From a virus, in IMG/VR virus record IMGVR_UViG_3300038456_000063, positions 1 to 52,923 of that record: DNA of 52,923 bases. One strand, written 5' to 3'. A program made the translations under genes and the position numbers. The notes beneath the pieces were generated by a model. The model made no database searches. It worked only from the letters and a program-made list of their open reading frames with translations, and was not told the origin of the DNA. This document shows positions 45,510-52,923 of the stretch, in pieces. Positions within the stretch are counted from its first letter, which is position 1; each line of letters begins with the position of its first letter.

Positions 45510-48167
45510 CTAAGCCGTGACAAGTTGACCCTCGAACTCCAAGGAGCCCGTGTAGCTGTACTTGCTGTCTTGCACCACCGGGTCAGTGGGCTTGGTGATG
45601 ATGCCAGTCCATTGGCGGCCCTCCCAATCCCAGAGGCCGATTTCTAGGCCCAGGTGGTTCTCCATGAATTCCAGCAAGGCTTCCGCCTGGGCAGGCTTCA
45701 ATGCAGAGAAGGTCAGCACGAGGGTCTGAATCTTCGGCCACATGGGGTCTGCGTAGACGACCAGCGTACCGCCGCGAGTCTCGCGGCTGATACGGTTGAA
45801 CTGCAAGCGGTCCTTGTTGCCAAACTCCGGGGCACGCAAGACGAGGGTGTCCGTGGCCGTGCCCGTAGGCGGGTAGAACAAAGTAAACTCGCCGGGTGCC
45901 AACGAGCTAGGACCAGTCAAGGTGGCTGGCGGCGGGGCCGGGTTGCCGGCGGTGCCGCTGCCCACGAAGGGGTGGTAGTCCCTCTTCACCAGCGCATAGG
46001 GCACGATGTAGACAAACGACTGCTCGACGACGATGTTGTCCGTGACGTGCAAGGCCCGCACGACCTTGACCGATGCCTTGTCTCCAATGGACAGGAAATC
46101 AATCGTCGGCGGCTTGCCGAGGGTGGCCAAAGCCATGTCGCCGAGAACGAGAGTGTCACCCTCGTCAGCCGGCACAACCGTGTTCGCGGCATCGTGGAGG
46201 GCCAGGGCGTCGGTCGCCCCTGCCGTCAGTCCGCCAGCGTGGACCACTCCGCAATCGGCGATGTGTCCGAATGAAAGCCGGTCTACTTGCACTTGCGAAG
46301 GATGTCCGACATTTCCTCCGGCGTAATCCTGCAAACCCGTGAAAGTGGTTTCGGACTCCAACGTATCGGGGTCGATAATTGAAGTGACCAACTGCGTGAG
46401 GGGATCGACCGCGCCGACGTAAACCGGCCCGGCTTCCCCGGCAACATCCGACACGGACAAGGCATCGGTGGCCGAGGCCCACTTGGGGCTGTGATAAGCC
46501 AAGACCCCCGAATCCGCAAGAGTCGTGATTGGGTCTTGTACCGACAGCCGTATCTTGGTGTTGTGGACAGATGGCGAGTCGGACACAGCGATAGTGTCCG
46601 TAACGGCCACGCGATGTGAGGCGTTCCGGCCGTTGCCGGCGTCTTGCACCTTGATCGTGTCGGTTGCAGCGGCACGCTGCTCGGAGTCGTGGCCGCCGGC
46701 TAGATTGGACACCGTGACCGTATCGACTGCCTTGGCTTGCGTCACCTTCCGGGCGGTCGCTCGATCCGAGATCGTCAGTGGATCAGCAATTCGTTTGGCG
46801 ACTAAGGCAGTGGCACTGTCGAAAAGTTGCAAAGCGCCGCTGTTGCCTTCTTCAATCGACTTGTGCCAGACGCCTTGATCCGTAATGGAAAGGCCGTCCA
46901 ATGCGGCGATTGCGAAGCTGTGCCCCGCCATGTTCGGTTCGGCAAAAGCCAGGTTGTCCGTCACAGCGCCGCTGAACGGTCGCCCATAGTAGGGAGCATC
47001 GTTCAAGGCTATGGCGTCCGTCGCGCCCACACCACGCGATACGAGGAGTGTCGCCTGTTGACCGAGAGAAAGAGCGCTGCTGGAATTCGCCAACTCGGCC
47101 GGAATGCGCTCTGCCATGAGGTAGAGTTCGCCGATGGACGTGACCGAGCCACCGTTATTCGCCGTGGCCAAGAGTCGATAGTAGCTGTAGCTGCTCGTGA
47201 GCGCCAGCGGATAGGCCCGCCGTTCGCCCGCATTCCAGCCCGTCTCCGCAGAGATCGCGTTGGTGAGCGTGACCCACGTACTGCCGTCGTTCGAGCCTTG
47301 CAGGCCGAAAGCCTGGGGCATTTCATCGGCGTGGGCGGGGTCAAGGGGAGCCCACAAGGCGAACGAGACGACTTCCGTGGGGCTGTTGAACTGGTATTGC
47401 CACCAGACCGGAGCACCGGTCGTAGGCACGGCCGCTATCGAAGCTATGCTGGTATCATCATAGGCGTTGTCGAACGCCATGTAGGCCGTGGACGAGCCAT
47501 CCGAGGAACTTGCCACGCCGACTCCCGCTGGCGTGGTGTTGCCCGACATGATCGGGACCAGATTGGGCGGCCCGTACAGGAACAACTCGCCCAGCGAGAC
47601 TTGGCTGGGGTCGCCATTGTTGGCCGTGACCGTAAGCCGATAGTAGGTGTACCAGTCGGCGAGATCGACTCCGAAGACCCGCTTCTGACCGGCCAGCCAA
47701 TTGGAGGCATTCGTCACCGTCGCCAAGGTCGTCCAATTGATCCCGTCGTTCGAGCCCAAGAGGCGGAAGTTCTGGGGCATTTCGGCCGGGTAATTGTCTG
47801 AGCGGCTCCAAAGGGCAAAACACTCGACCCTTTGCGGTTGCGGAAACTGGTACTGCCACCACACCGGGTAGCTGGCGGCCAGCACGCTCATGTGGTTGTC
47901 GTCATTGCCGCCGTCAAAGACGCGATAGGCAGGATCGCTGCCGGAACCGAAGAGGGCCGACGAACTGGCCACGCCGAGGGGCGTGTTGTCGCTCGTCATT
48001 ATCGGCGTCAAAGGCAACTGGATGCGGACTAGAGACACCGAGGCTGCATCGCCCATCGCCAGGGCATCGGTATCGTTGGTTCCGCCGAAGGCGGTGGCGT
48101 CGGCACCGACGATGATGTGGGCCAACTCTGACGAGGCAATTCCAAGTCTGCCAGTAAATGCACCCAT
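45510..48167 (-). CDS. Tail adhesin with two discoidin-like domains
   Basis: 885 aa. Residues ~55-200 and ~205-355 are two F5/8 type C (discoidin-like) repeats: VWWQYQFPQPQRVECFALWSRSD ... NFRLLGSNDGINWTTLATV ... YYRLTVTANNGDPSQVSLGELFLYGP, and a second copy with the same order. Then come T-D-x-I-x-V-x-D repeats (residues ~360-700, e.g. AVTDTIAVSD), probably a beta-solenoid. The C-terminal ~100 residues are a tail-type domain. Likely a receptor- or glycan-binding virion protein. Confidence 0.75.
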   Translation of the reverse strand: MGAFTGRLGIASSELAHIIVGADATAFGGTNDTDALAMGDAASVSLVRIQLPLTPIMTSDNTPLGVASSSALFGSGSDPAYRVFDGGNDDNHMSVLAASYPVWWQYQFPQPQRVECFALWSRSDNYPAEMPQNFRLLGSNDGINWTTLATVTNASNWLAGQKRVFGVDLADWYTYYRLTVTANNGDPSQVSLGELFLYGPPNLVPIMSGNTTPAGVGVASSSDGSSTAYMAFDNAYDDTSIASIAAVPTTGAPVWWQYQFNSPTEVVSFALWAPLDPAHADEMPQAFGLQGSNDGSTWVTLTNAISAETGWNAGERRAYPLALTSSYSYYRLLATANNGGSVTSIGELYLMAERIPAELANSSSALSLGQQATLLVSRGVGATDAIALNDAPYYGRPFSGAVTDNLAFAEPNMAGHSFAIAALDGLSITDQGVWHKSIEEGNSGALQLFDSATALVAKRIADPLTISDRATARKVTQAKAVDTVTVSNLAGGHDSEQRAAATDTIKVQDAGNGRNASHRVAVTDTIAVSDSPSVHNTKIRLSVQDPITTLADSGVLAYHSPKWASATDALSVSDVAGEAGPVYVGAVDPLTQLVTSIIDPDTLESETTFTGLQDYAGGNVGHPSQVQVDRLSFGHIADCGVVHAGGLTAGATDALALHDAANTVVPADEGDTLVLGDMALATLGKPPTIDFLSIGDKASVKVVRALHVTDNIVVEQSFVYIVPYALVKRDYHPFVGSGTAGNPAPPPATLTGPSSLAPGEFTLFYPPTGTATDTLVLRAPEFGNKDRLQFNRISRETRGGTLVVYADPMWPKIQTLVLTFSALKPAQAEALLEFMENHLGLEIGLWDWEGRQWTGIITKPTDPVVQDSKYSYTGSLEFEGQLVTA

Positions 48168-48179
48168 GAGATTACCTCG

Positions 48180-49877
48180 CTAGATTACTGGGGTTGTCCC
48201 GTCCGCGTTCAAGCCATTGTAGAGGTTCGTGACCTCTGCCTGGGTGAGAGCCCGGTTGTAGATGCGAATGTCGCACAAGAGGCCACGATAGCGATACTGT
48301 GGATAGCTGTTGTTCATATCCAACTGTGCCATGCCGCCCACGGCCACTTGAGCCAGTTGATCGTTGGAAGTGAAACCACCGACCCCGGTGTCGGGCTGAC
48401 TCACGGAGTTCAGATAGTATTGCGGAATGCTGGTCGGATAACCGACCGGCAGGATAATGACAAGGTGATACCACGTATCCTGGCTGGGGACGGCCGCGAT
48501 TCCCGAACCGCCCCAGTCATAGTCCTGGCTGATGGAGCCCGCATTTATGTTCGTGCTCCAATTGGCGCTTTGGTTCTGTGTTCCGTAACTGAACGCGCAA
48601 CCGGCGACACCTGACCAACTCACCGAGGAAGGCAGCTTGAACCAAAGGGAAAGGGTTCGCGGGTTGTATCCAAAAGGAAGGCTCCAACCTCCGACGCCCG
48701 TGCCTTCGGTCGTGTCCCGCACGACGACAGCGCCCGCGCCGTCCAGAGGGAAGACGGCGCTGCGACAGTTGGGGTTGGCAAGGTTCGCCGGCACGTCCGT
48801 CGAAAGACTCGGCCATGTGCCGCAGACCACATGCTGCAAGTGATTGCCCAACCCGGAAGAATCGGCAAAGCCGCCCGTGGGGTCGGCGTCATTCAGCTTG
48901 TACCAAGCGACAAGTCCCGCCTCCGGCAGATCGCCGGTGTAGCCCTCGTACCAGGCAAGCAGGGTATGGCTCGTGGCCACGTTGTTTTGGGCCATGCAGA
49001 AGAAAACCAACTGGTCGGGCAGGCCGCCGTTGAAGGTGCCGTCTTGCTGCTGGCTGCCGCCCCACACCAGAATCCAGTCGATGCCGTTGTTGGAGACGAA
49101 GAAGCCCCAGCCAATGCCCGTGTCCGTCACCAGAGCGGCCTTGATCCAAAGCCGTTCGTTGCAGGACACGGCAGTCGGACCCAAGTTGTAGCTGTTCGGT
49201 GTCGAGTCCGGCCCCGACTGACCGTTGCGAACAAAAATCTGCGATGTCGTAGGACACCATTGCAGCAGAGAGACCGCTCCCGTCGTGCTGCATCGAAAGC
49301 CGATTCCTTTGAAGCCGACACTGTTGCTGTTCGATCCCGCATCCACACAGGCCACTAGCTGGGTCACGGCCCCGGAAGGCAGGGGCCGGGTGAGAAACAT
49401 GCCGGCCGCGATGTTCGCGCCGACAGGCTTGAAGACCGAGATTCCGCCGCCATTCTGCGTCATTACGGCGTTGTGGTCGAGGTCAACGACACCGAAGTCG
49501 CCGGGGCTCAAGGCGTTGCCGATTTGCAGTGGGTTGCCCGTGGCGTTGACAATACGAAAGGGAAGCTGCGTCCCGGCCCAGGGGAGGTTGTCGGACAAGT
49601 AAGTCTGCACGGAGCCGGTGGTCAAAATCGAGGCCAGGGGCGTCCTGTCGTCGTAGGCGGCAGGGGTCGTGTTTTCCACGCCCCGGACTACCGTGAGCAC
49701 GTCGCCCGTGCGAGCGGTGCAAAGCACAATCTCGGTGCCAATCGTCAAGCGATAGTCGCCGCCGGCCGGAAACAAGGCACCGTCTCCGGTCTTCAACGTA
49801 AGGGTCGTCGCCGTGGACGTGATGCTACCATTCAGCGCGGATACGGCGGCGTTGACAAGTTGTTCGCGTCGAGTCAT
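48180..49877 (-). CDS. Tail fibre/adhesin with LamG-like domain, copy A
   Basis: 565 aa. The N-terminus MTRREQLVNAAVSALNGSI ... GDYRLTIGTEIVLCTARTGDVLTVVRGVENT is shared with two neighbours. The middle is a jelly-roll-like region (PLPSGAVTQLVACVDAGSN ... FVSNNGIDWILVW), followed by a C-terminal concanavalin/LamG-like domain (VAWYKLNDADPTGGFADSSGLGNH ... RGLLCDIRIYNRALTQAEVTNLY). A virion surface protein that likely binds carbohydrate. Confidence 0.78.
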   Translation of the reverse strand: MTRREQLVNAAVSALNGSITSTATTLTLKTGDGALFPAGGDYRLTIGTEIVLCTARTGDVLTVVRGVENTTPAAYDDRTPLASILTTGSVQTYLSDNLPWAGTQLPFRIVNATGNPLQIGNALSPGDFGVVDLDHNAVMTQNGGGISVFKPVGANIAAGMFLTRPLPSGAVTQLVACVDAGSNSNSVGFKGIGFRCSTTGAVSLLQWCPTTSQIFVRNGQSGPDSTPNSYNLGPTAVSCNERLWIKAALVTDTGIGWGFFVSNNGIDWILVWGGSQQQDGTFNGGLPDQLVFFCMAQNNVATSHTLLAWYEGYTGDLPEAGLVAWYKLNDADPTGGFADSSGLGNHLQHVVCGTWPSLSTDVPANLANPNCRSAVFPLDGAGAVVVRDTTEGTGVGGWSLPFGYNPRTLSLWFKLPSSVSWSGVAGCAFSYGTQNQSANWSTNINAGSISQDYDWGGSGIAAVPSQDTWYHLVIILPVGYPTSIPQYYLNSVSQPDTGVGGFTSNDQLAQVAVGGMAQLDMNNSYPQYRYRGLLCDIRIYNRALTQAEVTNLYNGLNADGTTPVI

Positions 49878-49893
49878 GGTATCACCTGTGTCT

Positions 49894-51525
49894 TTACAAA
49901 ACTATCGCCGTGCCGTCTGCATTGAGGCCAGAGTAGAGATTAGCGGCTTCCGTCTGACTGAGGGCACGCTTGTAGACCCGAATGTCGCAGACTTGGCCCA
50001 CGTAGTTCTGGTCCGTCGCGCCGGTCGCCCGCCGCGAGAAACAAATGCAGCCGGGTTGGGTGTTGATATATTGACTCATGGCCGTGGGCACCAGCACGCC
50101 GTCCACGTAGAAGGTCACAGTGCCGGAGAGGCAGACCACGGCAACGTGATGCCAGTTTCCGTCCGGCCAAGTGCTGTAGGGTGTTGGCCAACTGCTGGGG
50201 GAGACCGTGTTGGCCGAGGCCCAGCCCATATCAATACTAAAGCCGCCGGAATTAAGCTGAACCACGAACTGCGCGCTGTTCGTTACCTCTCCGTGGCCGA
50301 GCAAGTTCCCGCCGTTGGTGGATTTGAACCACATGGCATAGGTTCGATCCACGCTGCCAATCGCCCACATGCCGAAGTCGCCTGCCCCGGCGTTGCTGGC
50401 GTTGAAGCAACCGGCTGAGCCGTCGAAACTGAGGCTGCTCGTAAATGGCGAGCGGGGAACGTCCGTCAATGCCGCAGGGGATGTTTGCTGGCCGTTGGTG
50501 TACGTGCCATCGACCTGCATGTGCAAACTCGCCGGCCCGTAATCGGCTATGAGACCTTGGGCCGGGTTTTCATTGCACTTGTACCAGCTTATCAGTCCCG
50601 TCTCGGTGAGGTTGGCCCCTTCGTCCCAGGCAAAGAGATTCGCCGTGCTGCCTTGGGCGCTGGCAGACTGGGCCAGGAAGCCAATCTTATCAGGCAGGGA
50701 GGAGCCGAAGAGTGAACTCAAAATCTGATACTGGATCGGCACCCAGGTCAGACCGTTGCTGGATACGCTAAAGACCGCCGTTACCCCGTTGCAGCAAAGC
50801 CGCAGCCACATTCGCGGCAAGAAACTGACGACAGGGGTGCTCCCCCAGTTCGTGTTACCCCAGGTCGCGGCACTGGCCGTGCCGACAGCGCTAAATTGCT
50901 GCACGGTCAACTGGGAAGTGATCGGCGAGTACAACAGGGCGACACCGACGCCGGTGGTTGAATTGCAGAGTCCCAGGCCGGCATTCAGATTAGCCGCCCC
51001 GGAGACTCCCATTCCGCCCACGCACGCAGTCACCACGTAAGGGAACGGCGACGGCAAGGGGCGAGTCAGCCATGTCGCATAATTGCTGCCATTCGTTCCA
51101 CGCCGGTTGACGGTGATTGTTGGCCCAAGCTGCTTAATGCAGGGAGTGCTCCCGCTCTTAATCACGGTAAAGCTGCTGGCGGTCAGGGGATTGCCGTCGC
51201 TATCCGTGAGCCGAAGGGGCGGTTGCGTATCGACCAGTGGGATATTGTCCCGGAGAAACGCCTGGACGCCAGCTTGGGTCAGGACATGGACCACGGCGGC
51301 GCTGCTGGCATGGGACGTTGCCGTGGTCCCTTCAATCCCGCGAACAACGGTCAGAGTGTTGCCGGTGACGGCCGTGCAGAGCACAAGTTCCTTCTCCACG
51401 AGCAGGCGAAAATCGCCGGCAATGGGCAGGACGCTCGTGCTAGCCACGGAAAGGACCGTCGCCGCGCCATCGACGCCAACCGTCAGCGTCGTGGCCGCAT
51501 TATTCATCAGTTGTTCGCGTCTCAT
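49894..51525 (-). CDS. Tail fibre/adhesin with LamG-like domain, copy B
   Basis: 543 aa. Starts MRREQLMNNAATTLTVG and has the shared GDFRLLVEKELVLCTAVTGNTLTVVRGIEGT block, the jelly-roll-like middle and a C-terminal LamG-like domain (LISWYKCNENPAQGLIADYGP ... QVCDIRVYKRALSQTEAANLYS). It is a paralogue of copy A in the same order. ATG at 51525 directly follows the stop of copy C (2-nt gap). Confidence 0.78.
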   Translation of the reverse strand: MRREQLMNNAATTLTVGVDGAATVLSVASTSVLPIAGDFRLLVEKELVLCTAVTGNTLTVVRGIEGTTATSHASSAAVVHVLTQAGVQAFLRDNIPLVDTQPPLRLTDSDGNPLTASSFTVIKSGSTPCIKQLGPTITVNRRGTNGSNYATWLTRPLPSPFPYVVTACVGGMGVSGAANLNAGLGLCNSTTGVGVALLYSPITSQLTVQQFSAVGTASAATWGNTNWGSTPVVSFLPRMWLRLCCNGVTAVFSVSSNGLTWVPIQYQILSSLFGSSLPDKIGFLAQSASAQGSTANLFAWDEGANLTETGLISWYKCNENPAQGLIADYGPASLHMQVDGTYTNGQQTSPAALTDVPRSPFTSSLSFDGSAGCFNASNAGAGDFGMWAIGSVDRTYAMWFKSTNGGNLLGHGEVTNSAQFVVQLNSGGFSIDMGWASANTVSPSSWPTPYSTWPDGNWHHVAVVCLSGTVTFYVDGVLVPTAMSQYINTQPGCICFSRRATGATDQNYVGQVCDIRVYKRALSQTEAANLYSGLNADGTAIVL

Positions 51526-51528
51526 GCT

Positions 51529-52923
51529 TTAAGCCCCTTCGTCCCATGCCAAGAGGGTTCCGGTTTCCTGCGAATAGTTCTGCGTGCCGGCCCAAAAGAC
51601 CACGGTATCGAGCGCCGGGCTGGTGGCTGCATAGGTGCTGAGAAGCGTCCAATGCACACCGTCCGCCGAAACACTGTAGGACGACGTTCCATCGCCGTTG
51701 ACTCGGACTTGCAGCCACAGCCGGGAAACACTGCTGAAATCCCCGCCGTTGTAAGCTATGCTGCCCCGATTGTTCGTGGCGAGCCACTCCGCTACCGTGA
51801 GTTTCGTTTCATTGGCAAACCAGCACGTTATGAGCCTTCCATTGCCGCCGCCGCCAGCCGCCTGCTGAAAACTCGCCAGATTTATCAGGCCAATGCCAAC
51901 ATCGGAGAGAATAGTACCGCCCCAGGTCGTGCTAAGCCCTGTTACGCAGGCCGTGACTTGCGACGAGGCGGGGAGCGGGCGTGTCAGGCAAACGGCGTGA
52001 TAGCTGCCGTTGCCGTAACGCAACGCGACTTCAATCGTGCTGTCAACCTGTCGAACCCATCCGCCCCCGACCTGGGCGATGATGCCGAAATCGGAAAGTC
52101 CCAAGGGGTTGCCGAGGGCGTCTACCAGACGGAAGGGCCGCTGCAAGGTGCTCGTGTAGGGCACGTTGTCTTGCAGCAGAGTTTGCAATGAGCCTTGGGT
52201 CAGGACGTGGGCCACGACCGCGCCGCTGACATGGGCCGCTGCCACCGTGTTTTCCTGGCCCCGAAGGACCGTCAACACGTTGCTGGCAACCGCCACGCAG
52301 AGCATGATTTCCTGGTCCACCAGCAGGCGAAAATCGCCGCCGGTCGGAAACTGGGTGCCATCCGTCACGGTAATCGTGGTGGTTGTCGCCAGGGCCGCGC
52401 TTGCCAGTTGGGAGGCCGAGAGGTTCTCGAATTGTTCCCGGCGCACCGGGGACAAGATCAAATCGCTCGTGCTGCCGGTCGTGGCCGCAGCCGTCGTCGG
52501 CGTGCCGACCGTCACCAGGGACGTGCTACTTTGAATGCTGTGGTCCGTGGCAAGGTAGTTCGCCGAGCGGCCCACAAAAGTGATCCGCACTTCATCCAGG
52601 TTGCCGACAAACTGGCCGGAGCCGTTGCTATCGTTGCCCATCACAATGCCCGTGCCAGAGCCGCCGCCGATACCGCCATATTGGCTCACGGCGAGGGGGC
52701 TCCCGTCAACAGCATAGATATAGTTCGTGGGCGTTCCTTGTCCGCCGCCGTTGTAGGAGACGGCAAGCTGATGCCAACTGTTTTGGTTGTTGTCGAGGGC
52801 AACGACAGAGGAGTTAGAGACTAGCGCGTTGTAGCCTCTGAACCCGGAATAAAGCGTGTTGCCTGCCAGGCTGGGACTGCCAATCTCGCCAGTCGCCAGC
52901 ATGAACTCGCTCAAGCCGCTCAT
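51529..52923 (-). CDS. Tail fibre/adhesin copy C, domain order shifted, probably 5'-truncated
   Basis: At least 464 aa; the frame reaches the window edge. The visible order is LamG-like segment first (NSWHQLAVSYNGGGQGTPTNYIYAVDGSPL ... DEVRITFVGRS), then the RREQ... block (SPVRREQFENLSASQLASA ... GDFRLLVDQEIMLCVAVASNVLTVLRGQENT), then jelly-roll-like sequence ending LLAWDEGA. The N-terminal unit belongs to the previous module and the C-terminal LamG is missing, as if module boundaries shifted. An ATG at the very edge might be the start or internal. Confidence 0.7.
   Translation of the reverse strand: MSGLSEFMLATGEIGSPSLAGNTLYSGFRGYNALVSNSSVVALDNNQNSWHQLAVSYNGGGQGTPTNYIYAVDGSPLAVSQYGGIGGGSGTGIVMGNDSNGSGQFVGNLDEVRITFVGRSANYLATDHSIQSSTSLVTVGTPTTAAATTGSTSDLILSPVRREQFENLSASQLASAALATTTTITVTDGTQFPTGGDFRLLVDQEIMLCVAVASNVLTVLRGQENTVAAAHVSGAVVAHVLTQGSLQTLLQDNVPYTSTLQRPFRLVDALGNPLGLSDFGIIAQVGGGWVRQVDSTIEVALRYGNGSYHAVCLTRPLPASSQVTACVTGLSTTWGGTILSDVGIGLINLASFQQAAGGGGNGRLITCWFANETKLTVAEWLATNNRGSIAYNGGDFSSVSRLWLQVRVNGDGTSSYSVSADGVHWTLLSTYAATSPALDTVVFWAGTQNYSQETGTLLAWDEGA

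Overview
The window is part of a double-stranded DNA bacteriophage genome, probably a large tailed phage. It carries a near-complete phage replication and nucleotide toolkit: family A DNA polymerase, primase-polymerase/SF3 helicase, SNF2-type helicase, ATP-dependent DNA ligase, RNA ligase, DnaQ-like exonuclease, VRR-type nuclease, dNMP kinase, HAD nucleotidase and DeoC. It also has a sigma factor, tRNA-type RNAs and long tail/adhesin proteins. There is no integrase, terminase, portal or capsid gene in this part. Genes are tightly packed, often with 4-nt ATGA/GTGA overlaps. The DNA is GC-rich by eye, and many starts lack a strong Shine-Dalgarno sequence. A gene at 10157-10897 encodes a textbook PEP-CTERM (exosortase-sorted) protein, and several other gene products carry MKYL-type signal peptides. 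This suggests a Gram-negative-type host with an exosortase; Planctomycetes are my best guess, but that is inference.

Layout. (1) 1-32840, all on the minus strand: small phage genes, nucleotide salvage (deoxyribosyltransferase-like and DeoC), a DNA methyltransferase, RNA ligase, a cassette of two radical SAM-type proteins around a P-loop ATPase, an MT-A70 methylase, the PEP-CTERM protein, a 56-aa ribosomal protein bS21, DNA ligase, HAD nucleotidase, sigma factor, C39-like protein, VRR-type nuclease and DNA polymerase. These are followed by a ParB-like protein, an LpxH-like phosphoesterase, tRNA and tRNA-like genes, secreted and membrane proteins, a second phosphoesterase, a secreted trypsin-like protease, the SNF2 helicase, another methyltransferase and a second ParB-like protein. 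(2) 32841-33030: a divergent control region containing a 97-bp AT-rich inverted repeat. (3) 33031-39997, plus strand: primase/helicase, two small genes, dNMP kinase, exonuclease, and three Cys-rich proteins, two of them paralogues. (4) 39945-52923, minus strand, converging on (3): an SPFH/band-7 protein, small MQN-type proteins separated by terminator hairpins, a large tail-tip protein, two smaller tail proteins (one with two discoidin-like domains), and three paralogous adhesin/fibre proteins with LamG-like domains. The last is cut by the window edge.

How it fits together. Regions 1 and 3 are replication, expression and nucleotide supply read outward from the palindromic control region; region 4 is virion tail. 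Five copies of a rigid element, AACCAG-N11-TTGCAACTCTCT, all on the minus strand, mostly sit directly in front of a gene group. They are the best candidates for phage-specific promoters, possibly read by the phage's own sigma factor at 13117-13788. The most unusual points are this element family, the 97-bp palindrome, the structured RNA-like element at 17783-17917, three tRNA-like sequences with sound acceptor and T arms but aberrant anticodon regions, the phage bS21 and the phage PEP-CTERM protein. All functional calls are from reading sequence motifs; no searches were run.
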